A stretch of 64,000 nucleotides of DNA, from positions 3,968,001-4,032,000 of the forward strand of contig NC_012522.1 of assembly GCF_000010805.1 (NCBI RefSeq). Direction: 5' to 3'. Both the position numbers and the translations under genes were made by a program. This stretch comes from Rhodococcus opacus B4 (GTDB lineage Bacteria; Actinomycetota; Actinomycetes; Mycobacteriales; Mycobacteriaceae). A model generated the notes under the pieces. It was given only the letters and a program-made list of their open reading frames with translations. It did no database searches and had not been told where the DNA came from. Shown here in pieces: positions 1 through 9,311 of the stretch. Position 1 is the first letter of the stretch; each line of letters begins with the position of its first letter.

Positions 1-286
1 CCCCGGGACCGGGAGCGGTGCCCAGGACATAGCGCTGCAGTACCGTCCCGCGGCTCTCGCGTTCCGCCCACTGCTGCACCACCGTGTCCGGTGCCTGGGA
101 GAACGCCACGACCGTGACCACGAGATATGCCACGAGGTAGAGGAGGAGCACGATCACGCTCGCGTCGGCGACGCCGAGGAAAGCCGACCCCGGGGCGCCG
201 AGAAGTACCGCCGCAACGGCAGCCACCAGCAGGCTCGCGCCGGAGCGGCGGCGCTCGGAGAGCCACCTTCCAACGAATGGAGACAA
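1..286 (-). CDS. Probable DUF1345-family membrane protein, C-terminus cut by window edge
   Basis: An open frame runs off the left edge of the window on the minus strand, so only the N-terminal 95 residues are visible. A TTG start at 286 follows a GGAAGGGG ribosome-binding site about 8 bases upstream; no ATG or GTG start is available in frame. The protein begins with a basic stretch, then shows two hydrophobic segments (about residues 17-38 and 43-60) and a conserved-looking block RESRGTVLQRYVLGTAPGPG, which I associate with DUF1345 integral membrane proteins. Function is unknown. The family call rests on pattern memory, so it is moderate only. Confidence 0.6.
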   Translation of the reverse strand, partial: MSPFVGRWLSERRRSGASLLVAAVAAVLLGAPGSAFLGVADASVIVLLLYLVAYLVVTVVAFSQAPDTVVQQWAERESRGTVLQRYVLGTAPGPG

Positions 287-342
287 GGCGCGGGCCCCTT
301 CCTTCGTCGAATTGCCGCCGTCCGGCGGTGAGTCCCAGTCTT

Positions 343-960
343 CTATGCCCGCGCGACCTCGCGCAGGTGCAGGCACACCTCGTCGATCGCCTGCTTCGCC
401 TGCGCGAAGACGCCGACTTCGGTGACGAAGCCGTGGAAGACGCCGGGATACCTGGTCAGCGAGACGGGGACACCTCCGCGCCGCAGCCGCTCCGCGTAGG
501 CCTCGGCGTCGTCCCGGATCGGGTCGACCTCCGCGGTGAGGATCAGCGCAGGCGGCAGGCCGCGCAGCGACTCGGCGCGCATGGGTGCCGCGAGGTGGTC
601 GTCCGCCCGATGTCCCGGGCCGACGTACTGGTCCCAGAACCAGCGCGCGTCCGGGGTGCTCAGCAGCGGCGCATCGGCGAATTCCGACCACGACGGCGTG
701 GTGAACGAACCGTCGACGGCGGGGTAGGCAAGTACCTGAGTCACCGGGAGGGGGCTGCATTCGTCGCGCCGGTGCAGGCAGAAGCGGCGGCGAGATTACC
801 GCCGGCAGAGTCGCCCCCGACCGCGATCCGTCCCGGATCGATGCCGAGTTCCGGTGCTGTCCGGGTCAGCCACGCGTAGGCGTCGAGGCAATCTTCCAGC
901 GCTGCCGGGTAGGGGTTTTCGGGTGCCAGCCGGTAGTCGAGGGACACGACCGCCCAGCCG
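343..960 (-). pseudogene. Broken HSL-type alpha/beta-hydrolase (esterase/lipase)
   Basis: The remnant of a hormone-sensitive-lipase-family esterase. The upstream half contains [16 protein letters not shown] and the nucleophile elbow [11 protein letters not shown]. The downstream half carries the catalytic Asp region (AEVDPIRDDAEAYAERL) and the catalytic His in GVFHGFV. The two halves lie in different frames, the switch falling near 775-790, just after the NLAAA stretch. The first roughly 110 residues of the family, including the oxyanion HGGG loop, are missing: similarity ends abruptly at about 957-960, where unrelated plus-strand coding sequence begins. The gene is therefore both frameshifted and 5'-truncated and is very unlikely to give an active enzyme. 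Confidence 0.8.
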
Positions 961-1060
961 GATGTGCACCGAGATCGCGAAGAGCGGATACCCCGGCGTC
1001 GAGATCGACGGCGAAGCAGAGTCCCGCCACCTCGGCCCGATCCATCTGGAGATCTCATGA
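961..1060 (+). pseudogene. 5'-truncated gene fragment (C-terminal about 32 residues)
   Basis: A short in-frame coding tail ([20 protein letters not shown]... ending HLEIS) stops with TGA overlapping the ATG of the downstream Kal-like gene (ATGA), which is the arrangement of translationally coupled operon genes. Its coding character starts exactly where the opposing esterase fragment ends, so it is most simply the 3' end of an operon gene whose 5' part was deleted. I do not recognise the family; an enzyme of lysine or beta-amino acid catabolism would fit the neighbour. Confidence 0.5.
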
Positions 1061-1431
1061 GCAAGGCAGTCCACCGGCGATACGTCGCATTCTCCGATGC
1101 CCACTACGCGGGCAATCTGGTCGACGGCGCCTTCGCTCTGAAGTTGTTCGGAGACGTCGGCACGAACCTGTCGATCGAGACCGACGGCCACGAGGGACTG
1201 TTCGCCGGCTACTCGTCGGTCGAGTTCCTCGCCCCGATCCGCGGCGGCGACGTCGTCGAGGCCGAGGCCGAGCTGGTGAAGAAGGGCAACCGGAGCCGGA
1301 CAGTCGATTTCGAGCTCCGGGTGATCTGCCGCGGCTCCGACGGCACCGGTCGCTCGCAGGTCCTGGAGCCGCCCGTGGTCGCGGTGCGCGCTCGCGGCAC
1401 CGCGGTCATCCCTGCGGACGAGACGGAGTAA
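1057..1431 (+). CDS. kal: 3-aminobutyryl-CoA ammonia-lyase-like hotdog protein (Kal)
   Basis: A 124-residue single-domain hotdog-fold protein. In the lysine 5,6-aminomutase pathway, Kal eliminates ammonia from L-3-aminobutyryl-CoA to give crotonyl-CoA. The sequence has the features I associate with Kal: [20 protein letters not shown] near the N-terminus, then [20 protein letters not shown] and [11 protein letters not shown] at the end. The ATG at 1057 was chosen because it overlaps the stop of the upstream fragment and begins the homologous region; a longer upstream reading is out-of-frame noise. It is intact, although its upstream neighbour is truncated and the next gene is disrupted. A generic acyl-CoA thioesterase of the same fold is the alternative. 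Confidence 0.65.
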   Translation: MSKAVHRRYVAFSDAHYAGNLVDGAFALKLFGDVGTNLSIETDGHEGLFAGYSSVEFLAPIRGGDVVEAEAELVKKGNRSRTVDFELRVICRGSDGTGRSQVLEPPVVAVRARGTAVIPADETE

Positions 1432-1436
1432 CGAAG

Positions 1437-2591
1437 ATGGAGCTGATTCACGAGACCGGGTGGGCGGCACCACCCGCCGCTGTCGAACCGCCCCTGACCG
1501 GTGACATCGACTGCGACGTGGTCGTGATCGGCGGCGTCGGCGGCATGTCGGCTGCGCTTCGCCTCGCCGAGAAGGGCACCGACGTGGTGCTCCTCGAGGC
1601 GCAGACGCTCGGCTGGGGCGCCAGCTCCCGCAACGCCGGATACATCACGAACTCGATCGCGGCCGACCCGGAGCTGCTGGGTTTCCTGCTGAAGCGCGAA
1701 CGGTTGCGCACCCTGTACCGGTATGCCGAGAACGCGGTGCACTTCGCCGAGGACGCCATCGTCCGCCACGGAATCGACTGCGGCTACAAGTCGGAGGGCA
1801 TCGTGATGGCCGCCGTCTCCAAGGGTCAGCTGCGGCACGCGCGCCGCAACGCGAAGGTGATGGCCGAGGCCGGGTCGTCGGCCGAATTCGTCGAGGGCCG
1901 GGAGGCGGGCCTGCCGGACGGCTTTCTCGGCGGAATGCGTGAGGGTGTCGGGGGCACGCTCAACCCGCACGCCCGACGCGATCGTCGCCCTCCGCACGCC
2001 CGACGCGATCGTCGCCCTCCGCAGACCGAGGACGAACTCACCCTCGCTGGTCGAGACCGAACTCGTTGCACCCGAGCGACTCGACGAGATCGGCTGGACC
2101 AGCCCCGCCCCGCTGGTCACGCTGCACATGATCATCGAGAGCTACCGCGTCACCCCGCGCGGCACCATCGTGTTCGGCACCGCCGCGTGCAGACCGGCCG
2201 GAACCCGCTGCCGGACCGCACCCCGGCGCGGAATGTCGCCGACGACCTCGTGCGCGGATTCCGCGAGCGTTTTCCGGGCCTGCGCGACGTCGAGCCGCAG
2301 CAGGCGTGGGGAGGCTGGATCGGCATGAGCTCCACGTGGCTCCCCGTCGCCGGTGAGGCCTCCGACAACGTGCTGTACTCACTCGCCTGCAACGGCCACG
2401 GCTTCGCCCAGGCGCAGTACGTGGGCCACCTGTTGGCGGACCGGGTCGGCGGCGCGCCGCTGCACGACGACCTCGCAGCGATCTGGCACGGCCGCAAGCG
2501 CTTCTGGCCCAGCCTCGTCAGCGGGCCCGCGTTGCACGCGACCTGGCTCGCCGACCGAGCCACCGACCGCCTGGCCGCCCTCACGAACTGA
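1437..2591 (+). pseudogene. FAD-dependent oxidoreductase (DAO family), frame-disrupted with internal deletion
   Basis: The N-terminal 180 residues encode an FAD-binding DAO-type domain (DCDVVVIGGVGGMSAALRLA, then WGASSRNAGYI), and the C-terminal 130 residues match the same family's end (WGGWIGMSSTWLPVAGEA, CNGHGFAQAQYVG). The middle is wrong. From about 1965 to 2180 the family-like sequence (PERLDEIGWTSPAPLVTLHM, then YRVTPRGTIVFGT) is in another frame, while the annotated frame reads arginine/histidine-rich nonsense. A single missing C near 2182 would restore the frame at the 3' junction. About 100 residues before it are missing, and a 27-bp tandem duplication sits at the 5' junction. The open frame of 384 codons is thus deceptive. 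Sequencing error could explain the single-base shift but not the deletion. Confidence 0.7.
1973..2026 (+). repeat. 27-bp tandem direct repeat, two copies
   Basis: Two perfect adjacent copies of a 27-bp unit beginning cacgcccgacgcgatcgtcg. The unit length is a multiple of three, so the frame is kept through the duplication, but the repeat sits exactly where the FAD oxidoreductase changes frame and loses its middle segment. It looks like a slippage or repair scar. Confidence 0.85.
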
Positions 2592-2624
2592 CCATCGGTG
2601 CCCGTCACCTTCCAAGGAGAAATC

Positions 2625-3326
2625 ATGTCCATTCGAGAACTGCTCTTCGCGGTCGCGGACATCTGGATGATCGCCGTCGGATTCACCTACGGGATCAAAT
2701 TCATCCGGAACTACAAGAACTACCTGCTCGGCATCGAGTGGATCATCGTGGCGACCTCGGGATCGAACTTCCTGATCTACGGGCTCATCAAGGCCGGTCA
2801 CGACAGCCCGATGTACTTCTTCGCGTCGTTCTTGGACGCATTCTCCCGGTCCGTCGGTATCACGCTGATCCTGGTCCTCGGGCTGATGAAGGTGACCCAT
2901 CGGTACAAGCCGTCCGTGGCGGTGGACATCGGCGCCTTCGCCCTCGCGGCCGTTGTGGGTTTCCTGCTCACCGGGTACCAGAACGAGATCGGCGCGCCGG
3001 CGAAGATCTTCTTCGTCGTGGTCAACGTGCTCACCACGACCTTCCTGATCTATTTCGTCAAGCGCCTGTGGGACATTCGCGAGCGCGGGCACGCCATCTG
3101 GGCCGCCGTCGCCACCGCCTGCGGATTCGTCATCGCCTCGATCTACGACTTCGTCCACATCCCGGGCGACGACTCGGAGCACACCATCTTCTACATCCTC
3201 GCACTGTCCACGTGGGGCCTGCAGATGTTCACGTACTACCGCGCGTACCGGGCGTTCGACGCCCACAACAAGGCCGATTCGCCGGCCCTTCCCTCTGATC
3301 GATCCGAAGTCAGGAACCAAGCATGA
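2625..3326 (+). CDS. Seven-helix integral membrane protein of unknown function
   Basis: A 233-residue protein with about seven hydrophobic segments (roughly residues 10-26, 37-53, 62-86, 99-117, 126-144, 158-177 and 187-203) and short loops. The ATG at 2625 is preceded by AAGGAG seven bases upstream, so it is preferred over a GTG at 2598 that has no ribosome-binding site. The stop overlaps the start of the amine oxidase gene (ATGA), implying coupled translation and a shared job, perhaps movement of an amine substrate or a product. I do not recognise the family; the compact seven-helix layout is unlike MFS or APC transporters. Confidence 0.75.
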   Translation: MSIRELLFAVADIWMIAVGFTYGIKFIRNYKNYLLGIEWIIVATSGSNFLIYGLIKAGHDSPMYFFASFLDAFSRSVGITLILVLGLMKVTHRYKPSVAVDIGAFALAAVVGFLLTGYQNEIGAPAKIFFVVVNVLTTTFLIYFVKRLWDIRERGHAIWAAVATACGFVIASIYDFVHIPGDDSEHTIFYILALSTWGLQMFTYYRAYRAFDAHNKADSPALPSDRSEVRNQA

Positions 3327-4681
3327 CCACATACGAAGTGCATGAGGAGACCGCCGAGGTCGTCGTCGTCGGCGCCGGAATGTCGGGGTTGACGGCGGCC
3401 ACGACGCTGGCGCCGGAGGCCGACGTGGTGGTGCTCGAATCCACCGATCGCACGGGTGGCCGGGTCGAGACCGTCCGGAAGGGCGACTACTGGATCAACG
3501 TCGGCACTCAGTTCACCGAGGGCACAGGCACACTGATCGATGCCCTCGACCGGCACGGCATCGAGATGGGCTCGCTCGCGGGCAAGAGCGTCGCGCTGTA
3601 CCTGAACGGCGGTGTGGTCGACACCTCGAATCCCGTCGCGCTCATGTTCCGCACGCGGATGACCATGATGGACCGGATCGGCATGGCCATCGTCGGTGCC
3701 CGCATCCTCGCCGTCATGCCGTTCCTGGAGTCGCAGAGCCGTGTCGCGCAACGGGTTCGCGCCAACCTCGACACCAAGCTGGCGTCGTACCTGCTGAGGG
3801 GCGTCCGGTCGAAGCTGGCCGCCGCGGTCGTCCGGTCGTGGTCGGCGCAGTGGATGGGATGCGAGGTGGAGGAGACGGCCGCCACCCAGTTCGTCACGTC
3901 GGTCGGTCTCGCGCTGGCCGACCCGGAGAAGATCCCGAACTTCTCGCTGCCGGTGGGTGGCAACCAGACGTTGACCGACGTGCTGGCGGAAGATCTCGGT
4001 GACCGGATCCGGCTGAATTCGTCGGTGCACTCCGTGCGGCAGGACGGTGGCGGCGTGGTCGTCGACTACCTCGACGGTGACCGGCAGGTGCGGCTGCGGG
4101 CGAAGCGCGCGATCGTGACCGCGCCCGCCGATATCGCCGAGCGGATCATCCCGGACCTCACGCAGCAGCATCGGAATGCGTTCAACGACATCACCTACGG
4201 CCGGTACGTGATCGTCGGATTCTTCACCGACGAAGTCGGGCCGCAGCGCTGGGACGACTACTTCGGTGTCTCGACGCCGCAACTGTCGTTCCAGGCGATG
4301 TTCAACCACGCCGCGGCGATGCGGACCGGCGACGACCGCAAACCGGGTGGAGCACTGGCCTGTTTCGCAGGCGGCGCCCACGCCGACGCGTTGTTCGACC
4401 TTCCGGACGAGGAGATCGTGTCGCGATACCGGCAGGACCTGCTCGCGGTGTTTCCCGAGCTGGAGGGAAAGCTGGGCGAGGGCATCGTGCGGAAGCACCA
4501 CCGGGTCGTGCCCTTCTGGGCGCCCGGGCGGAGGAATTCGCTTCCGACGCTTCGTGATCCGCTCGGCGACATCTACCTCGCCGGCGACTACCAGCTCGAT
4601 CTGCCGTCGCTCGCCGACGCGGCCACGTCCGGCGAGCGTGCGGCGAACGCTGTACTGGCGAGCCTGGGACGGTCGCGTTAG
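3323..4681 (+). CDS. FAD-dependent amine oxidase family protein
   Basis: A 452-residue flavoprotein of the monoamine oxidase / phytoene desaturase superfamily. The dinucleotide-binding motif VVVVGAGMSGLTAATTLAP lies at about residues 13-31, followed by the GG motif region TDRTGGRVETV. The C-terminal FAD-contact block reads DIYLAGDYQLDLPSLADAA. Such enzymes oxidise amines or desaturate substrates with FAD; the exact substrate cannot be read from the sequence. No signal peptide is visible, so the protein is cytosolic. It overlaps the preceding membrane protein by four bases and is followed by a strong hairpin. It is intact, unlike the oxidoreductase upstream. Confidence 0.8.
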   Translation: MTTYEVHEETAEVVVVGAGMSGLTAATTLAPEADVVVLESTDRTGGRVETVRKGDYWINVGTQFTEGTGTLIDALDRHGIEMGSLAGKSVALYLNGGVVDTSNPVALMFRTRMTMMDRIGMAIVGARILAVMPFLESQSRVAQRVRANLDTKLASYLLRGVRSKLAAAVVRSWSAQWMGCEVEETAATQFVTSVGLALADPEKIPNFSLPVGGNQTLTDVLAEDLGDRIRLNSSVHSVRQDGGGVVVDYLDGDRQVRLRAKRAIVTAPADIAERIIPDLTQQHRNAFNDITYGRYVIVGFFTDEVGPQRWDDYFGVSTPQLSFQAMFNHAAAMRTGDDRKPGGALACFAGGAHADALFDLPDEEIVSRYRQDLLAVFPELEGKLGEGIVRKHHRVVPFWAPGRRNSLPTLRDPLGDIYLAGDYQLDLPSLADAATSGERAANAVLASLGRSR

Positions 4682-4687
4682 ACAGAC

Positions 4688-4730
4688 AGGTCCGGAACCT
4701 ACGGCGACTTCCGCCGTAGGTTCCGGACCT
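4688..4730. terminator. Bidirectional hairpin terminator, 19-bp perfect stem
   Basis: A perfect inverted repeat (arms 4688-4706 and 4712-4730, loop ACTTC) sits between the convergent amine oxidase gene and the glutamine synthetase gene. There is no long T-tract, but the stem is long and GC-rich, and the position between two converging 3' ends fits termination in both directions. Confidence 0.85.
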
Positions 4731-4750
4731 CGATTGCGTGTGGAACTACG

Positions 4751-6928
4751 TCAGAGGACGTAGAGCATCTCCTGGTACGTGGGCAGCGGCCAGAGGTCGT
4801 CGGCCACGATGTCCTCGAGGCTGTCCGCCGCTGCGCGAACGGCGGCCATGGCGGGCAGGAGGGCGTCCTTGGCATGCGTGGCCTCGGACAATGCCTCCGA
4901 TTCGCCCTGAGCGGCGAGCGCCGACTTCAACTCGGCGAGCGCGGCCCGGAGGTTCGCCAGGGGTTCCGACACGGCCTCGAGTGCGGACAGGTCCGCGTCC
5001 ACGCCGGCCGCCTTCAGCGCCGCGACGTTCTGCGCCAACTCGGTCTGGTAGCGAATCGCGGCGGGGAGGATCGACGTCTGTCCCAACTCCAGGGTCAGCC
5101 GTGCTTCCACACCGATCGTGAGCGCGTACTGCTCGAGACCGATCTCGTAGCGCGAGTGCATCTCCCGGTGGTTGAACACCTGGTACTTGCCGAACAGTTC
5201 GACCGCCGATTCGGTGATCAGTTCGGGCAGCGCGTCGAGGGTGGTGCGCAGGTTCGGCAGTCCGCGCGCGGCCGCCTCATTCTGCCAGTTCTCCGAGTAC
5301 CCGTCCCCGTTGAACACGACGTCACCGTGGTTGGTGATGATCTCGGTGAGCAGGTTCTGCACTGCTGTGTCGAAGTCGGTTCCGTTCGCGACCGCGGTCT
5401 CGAGTTCGGTGGCGATGTAGTCGAGGGACTCGGCCATGATCGTGTTGATGGTGACGATGGGACCGCTGACGGTCTGCATCGAACCCGGCGCCCGGAATTC
5501 GAACCGGTTGCCGGTGAAGGCGAACGGGCTCGTGCGGTTGCGGTCGCCCGGATCGGTCGGGAGCACGGGCAGGGTGTCGACACCGATCTTCATGGTGCCC
5601 TTCCCCTTCGACGAGGTGGCCGCCCCCTTCGCGATCTGCTCGAACACACCGGCCAGCTGATCTCCGAGGAAGACGGAGATGATGGCCGGGGGAGCCTCGT
5701 TCGCGCCGAGTCGGTGATCGTTGGTCGCCGAGGCGACGGAGGCGCGGAGCAGGCCGCCGTACTTGTGCACACCGCGGATGACGGCGGCACAGAACACGAG
5801 GAACTGGGCGTTGTCGTGCGGGTTGTCGCCGGGCACGAGGAGGCTGCCGAGTTCGGAATTACCGAGCGAGAAGTTGACGTGCTTGCCGGAGCCGTTGACA
5901 CCGTCGAACGGCTTCTCGTGGAACAGACACGCCATGCCGTGCTTCTTGGCGATCGTCTTGAGTGTCGTCATCAGCAGCTGCTGGTGGTCGGCCGCGATGT
6001 TGCCGCGCTCGAACATCGGTGCGATCTCGAACTGGCCGGGGGCGACCTCGTTGTGCCTGGTCTTCGCCGGAATACCGAGCTTGAACAGCTCACGTTCGGT
6101 GTCCATCATGAAGCCGAGAACACGCTCCGGGATGGCGCCGAAGTAGTGGTCGTCGAACTCCTGACCCTTGGGCGGCTTGGCGCCGAACAGGGTGCGGCCG
6201 GAGTTGAGCAGGTCGGGCCGGGCCAGGAAGAAGTGGCGGTCGACGAGGAAGTACTCCTGCTCCGGTCCGCAGAACGAGACGATGTTCTCGACGTTCTCGT
6301 GGCCGAAGAGCGTCAGGATGCGTTCCGCATGGACACCCATCGCCTGCTGGGACCGCAGGAGCGGCGTCTTGTGGTCGAGCGCGTCGCCGGTCATCGACAC
6401 GAACACCGTCGGAATGCACAGGGTGTTGCCGTTCGGGTTCTCCAGCACGTACGCCGGGCTGGTGACGTCCCACCCGGTGTAACCGCGCGCCTCGAACGTG
6501 TTGCGGAGCCCGCCGTTGGGGAAGCTCGACGCGTCGGGTTCGCCCTGCACGAGTGTCTTACCTGCGAATTCGGCGAGCGCCGACCCGTCACCGACAGGGT
6601 CGAAGAAGCTGTCGTGCTTCTCCGCGGTCAGGCCCGTGAGGGGGTAGAAGACGTGCGCGTAGTGCGTGGCGCCCTTCTCGAGCGCCCAGTCCTTCATCGC
6701 CGACGCGACCGCGTCGGCGACCATCGGGTCGAGAGGCTTGCCCTTCTCGATCGTGGCGATGACGGACTTGTAGACCGACTTCGGCAGACGCTTCTGCATC
6801 ACGGTCTTGCTGAACACGTTCTGACCGAAGATCTCGCCCGGCTTCTCGTCGTCGACGAAACTGACGGCCGGAGGCACATAGGCCTCGACGTCCTTGATCG
6901 CCTGCAGACGGACGGCATTCCCACTCAT
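4751..6928 (-). CDS. glnN: Glutamine synthetase type III (GlnN-like)
   Basis: A 725-residue enzyme matching the large GSIII class (about 700-730 residues), which makes glutamine from glutamate, ammonia and ATP. Visible signatures are [49 protein letters not shown] and [19 protein letters not shown]. The C-terminal half has the GSIII-specific helical extension (LAALKA.. to [11 protein letters not shown]). The ATG at 6928 has AGGGAGA upstream; the open frame continues further upstream, but that sequence has no family similarity. Upstream is a 244-bp divergent intergenic region. Actinobacteria usually also carry GSI (GlnA) enzymes elsewhere; GSIII would be an additional isoenzyme. Confidence 0.93.
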   Translation of the reverse strand: MSGNAVRLQAIKDVEAYVPPAVSFVDDEKPGEIFGQNVFSKTVMQKRLPKSVYKSVIATIEKGKPLDPMVADAVASAMKDWALEKGATHYAHVFYPLTGLTAEKHDSFFDPVGDGSALAEFAGKTLVQGEPDASSFPNGGLRNTFEARGYTGWDVTSPAYVLENPNGNTLCIPTVFVSMTGDALDHKTPLLRSQQAMGVHAERILTLFGHENVENIVSFCGPEQEYFLVDRHFFLARPDLLNSGRTLFGAKPPKGQEFDDHYFGAIPERVLGFMMDTERELFKLGIPAKTRHNEVAPGQFEIAPMFERGNIAADHQQLLMTTLKTIAKKHGMACLFHEKPFDGVNGSGKHVNFSLGNSELGSLLVPGDNPHDNAQFLVFCAAVIRGVHKYGGLLRASVASATNDHRLGANEAPPAIISVFLGDQLAGVFEQIAKGAATSSKGKGTMKIGVDTLPVLPTDPGDRNRTSPFAFTGNRFEFRAPGSMQTVSGPIVTINTIMAESLDYIATELETAVANGTDFDTAVQNLLTEIITNHGDVVFNGDGYSENWQNEAAARGLPNLRTTLDALPELITESAVELFGKYQVFNHREMHSRYEIGLEQYALTIGVEARLTLELGQTSILPAAIRYQTELAQNVAALKAAGVDADLSALEAVSEPLANLRAALAELKSALAAQGESEALSEATHAKDALLPAMAAVRAAADSLEDIVADDLWPLPTYQEMLYVL

Positions 6929-7172
6929 GTGTTTCTCCCTCGCGTGTACCCCGCGGATGAGGTGGGGGTGCGTCGGGGCAACACTGTACGAACGGAACGT
7001 AACGTCAATGTTTCGTGCAGATTTCTCGGCCGTGTCCGTCGCCGTGACGGTGCTCACTCGGAGTCCCCTGAGGATAAGGCGTACGGCAAAACTACACCGT
7101 TCGGATTCGGTACGTCGGTCGAGGTGCACCAGGGACTGTGTGGCGGTGTCCCGCTTCGGGCACTCTCGAAGT

Positions 7173-7661
7173 ATGGGATCGGACGCGGACAGGCCCACCA
7201 GTTCGTCGGCCGCGGCGGTCGGTGGACGGCTGATGCGCCTGGCCGGTGACCGTGACGCCGCCCGGTTCTCCGACGAGATATCCCGGGTGTGCGCCGAACC
7301 ACATGCGGTCGGAGAAAGACCGGAATACAAGGACGTGCTCGCCTGGGTTGTCGATGCGATCGTCGGGGTGGTCGTCGCGCGGCTGGGCGCCGCGGGACCA
7401 GGGGAGAGGTTCATCCTCGATCTGCGCTTCACGGACGGCGGGTTCGTCGACGTCGACGCGTTGTCGGCGTCGGAGCGATGGGTGCTGCGGACGGTGTCGG
7501 CGTTCCTCGCCGAGGACCTCGCGGAGGCGCAGCGGGCGATGACCGCTGCCGAGCAATTCGACGTCACCATGCGGGCGGAGACCCTGGCCGATGCCCTGAT
7601 CTGGCTCGACTTCGTTCTCGACGTCGACCTGCCCGACCCGCCCGACGTCACCACCGCCTAG
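7173..7661 (+). CDS. Conserved hypothetical protein, 162 residues
   Basis: A soluble, acidic protein with no signal peptide or membrane segment. The N-terminal 20 residues are serine/alanine-rich, and the rest looks globular and largely helical ([19 protein letters not shown], then [13 protein letters not shown] near the end). I recognise no domain. The ATG at 7173 is chosen because coding character begins there, though the ribosome-binding site is weak and a slightly later start is possible. It is divergent from the glutamine synthetase gene, and its stop codon overlaps the stop of the convergent PAS-ANTAR gene. Confidence 0.65.
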   Translation: MGSDADRPTSSSAAAVGGRLMRLAGDRDAARFSDEISRVCAEPHAVGERPEYKDVLAWVVDAIVGVVVARLGAAGPGERFILDLRFTDGGFVDVDALSASERWVLRTVSAFLAEDLAEAQRAMTAAEQFDVTMRAETLADALIWLDFVLDVDLPDPPDVTTA

Positions 7662-8359
7662 CGGGGGCTGTCGGTCGGAACGCTCGGTCCACCCGTGTCT
7701 CCCGCCCCGTGGTCGTGGTGCTCATGGGCGGTCAGGAGCAGGTGGTCGAATCGGGCGCGGAACGAGTCGGGGAGGGTCGCCTCTGCGGCGAGGGCGTGCA
7801 CGAAGCGTTCGGCGAGCGTGCGGAGCTTGGTGTTGGTTTCCTGCGAGCGCCAGGTCAGGATGCCGAAGGCTCGTTCGGAGGAGATGCCGTAGACGAGCAT
7901 GAGCGCACCCTTGGCCTGCTCGATCACCGCCCGCGACTTGGCGAGTTCGGCGACGGCCTCGGTGAGCGCGCGGTTGTATCCGCGCGGGTCGGTCTCCAAC
8001 GATTCGGTTACGTCGATGTAGTACCCGGACGTGCCGGTGACCTGACCGCTCTCGTCGAACATGCGGTCGCCGACCACGATCACGTGGTGGATGCGACCGT
8101 CGGTGTCGATGATGCGGTGTTTGCTGCAGAACGGCTCGCCGGCGTGGATCATCTTGTCGAACAGTGCCGCGACCTGCGGTTGATCGTCCGGATGTTTGTG
8201 GGACAGGAGGAGTTCGGTGGTCGGGGTGACCTCACCCGGTCGGTAGCCGTGCATCCGGGCGACGGGGTCGGACCACTGCCAGCGTTCACCGTCGAGGTAG
8301 AACCGGAAACTTCCGCCCTGTGGGGGTGCATTCGAGCCGAGGAGTTCACCACTGTCCAC
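7658..8359 (-). CDS. PAS-ANTAR sensor / antitermination regulator
   Basis: A 233-residue two-domain regulator. Residues about 18-120 form a PAS_3-type sensor (RFYLDGERWQWSDPVARMHG, HPDDQPQVAALFDK). Residues about 125-190 form an ANTAR RNA-binding domain (RAVIEQAKGALMLVYGISSE, then FGILTWRSQETNTKLRTLAE). ANTAR proteins bind paired RNA hairpins and prevent transcription termination. The start is a GTG at 8359. It is followed on the same strand by no other gene; upstream on the same strand is the LapA-like gene. The ligand of the PAS domain and the RNA targets are not visible. Confidence 0.85.
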   Translation of the reverse strand: MDSGELLGSNAPPQGGSFRFYLDGERWQWSDPVARMHGYRPGEVTPTTELLLSHKHPDDQPQVAALFDKMIHAGEPFCSKHRIIDTDGRIHHVIVVGDRMFDESGQVTGTSGYYIDVTESLETDPRGYNRALTEAVAELAKSRAVIEQAKGALMLVYGISSERAFGILTWRSQETNTKLRTLAERFVHALAAEATLPDSFRARFDHLLLTAHEHHDHGAGDTGGPSVPTDSPR

Positions 8360-8451
8360 AGCCTCACCCGCTGTTCTCTGCGCTCGACCGGCCTTACCTC
8401 GATGCCATTGCCAGTATGCCGAGCGCGCACGTCGGAGGGTGCACGAATCGG

Positions 8452-8829
8452 TCAGGAAATCAGCTTCCGCTGCCGAGTCGCGGCCCGGCGGATCTGCAGA
8501 ATCCTGATGCTGCCCACGAGTGCCACGATCACCGCGCCGGCGATTGCGGCGAACAGAAGCGTGACACCGAGCGGGACCGTGAACTCCCAGGCGAACAGCT
8601 CCAGAACGACGCCGTCGAGATTCTGGAGGATGAAGACGAGCAGCAGGACGAGGACGAGAGTTCCGATCACCAGCCCGGTCCAGGTCGCCCCGGTACGGGT
8701 GTGCCGAATCCCCTTGCCTCGGGCCACCTCGGGCGGTACATCGTGCGCGCCGGGGCGGGACGTCGGGTTGTCGCTACCCGCCGGGACATTCGGTCCGGCG
8801 CCCGGAGTTTCTTCGAAGGGACGTGCCAT
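8452..8829 (-). CDS. LapA-domain (DUF1049) membrane protein
   Basis: A 125-residue protein with a 48-residue hydrophilic N-terminus rich in Pro and charged residues, then two transmembrane segments (about residues 52-70 and 83-104) and a basic tail (QIRRAATRQRKLIS). The spacing LQNLDGVVLELFAWEFTVPL between the helices is the lipopolysaccharide assembly protein A (LapA/DUF1049) pattern. In actinobacteria, which lack LPS, these small proteins have no established role. It lies upstream of the PAS-ANTAR gene with a 92-bp gap and could share a promoter with it. Confidence 0.8.
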   Translation of the reverse strand: MARPFEETPGAGPNVPAGSDNPTSRPGAHDVPPEVARGKGIRHTRTGATWTGLVIGTLVLVLLLVFILQNLDGVVLELFAWEFTVPLGVTLLFAAIAGAVIVALVGSIRILQIRRAATRQRKLIS

Positions 8830-9311
8830 GAAAATCGAGTACCCCGACCGGCATTCGCCAATCCGGCTCGCTGGCCGACCTGGACGGTCCTGCCGGCTGT
8901 GGACTCAACCGGCGGGACCTGGTGACGGCCGTGCCCGGGCGCGGCCGAAACCTATTGGTAGGAGTACCCATAAGGCCTTCGCCGTCCAATGCGACATTGG
9001 TTCACTCAGCCGGAACCGATGTGACATTGGGCGACACAGATCAGTCCGCCCAGAGAGGGTTTCTGGAGGTGGACACGATGTTGATGCGTACGGATCACAG
9101 TTGGTGGGTGCCACTCGCAGCGGACCCGGAACTTCAACGCATCCTCGCCGCCTACGCGCTGCTCCGCGACCCCCGACCGTCGTGCCGCCTACGTACGCGG
9201 CCGAGTTCTCGCTCCGGATCGGGCCGCTTTGCCGGCACCGGTGAGTGCGGGGTCAGCCACGTCCGCGAGTGGGTGATCCGACCGTCGATCACCCTCACCC
9301 GTACACGCCGG
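8830..9311. other. Region without a confident gene
   Basis: About 480 bp between the LapA-like gene and the GAF-ANTAR gene. The only weak candidate is a plus-strand frame from ATG 9078 with a good GGAGG ribosome-binding site; its first 40 residues (DPELQRILAAYALLRDPRPS) look protein-like. It then drifts into arginine/serine-rich sequence and overlaps the 3' end of the GAF-ANTAR gene, so it is probably a decayed or spurious frame. Promoters of the LapA-like gene should lie near 8830. Confidence 0.5.

Noticed and set aside
1973..2026. CRISPR-like repeat
   Set aside because: Only two adjacent copies without spacers; a simple tandem duplication.
4874..7249. A 791-codon open frame antisense to the glutamine synthetase gene
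   Set aside because: Arg/Val/Glu-rich low-complexity translation typical of the reverse of a GC-rich gene. The minus strand has full family homology.
8828..9244. Plus-strand frame starting MKIEYPDRHSP after the LapA-like gene
   Set aside because: The start overlaps the divergent gene's promoter, and the translation is Arg/Pro-rich without coding bias.
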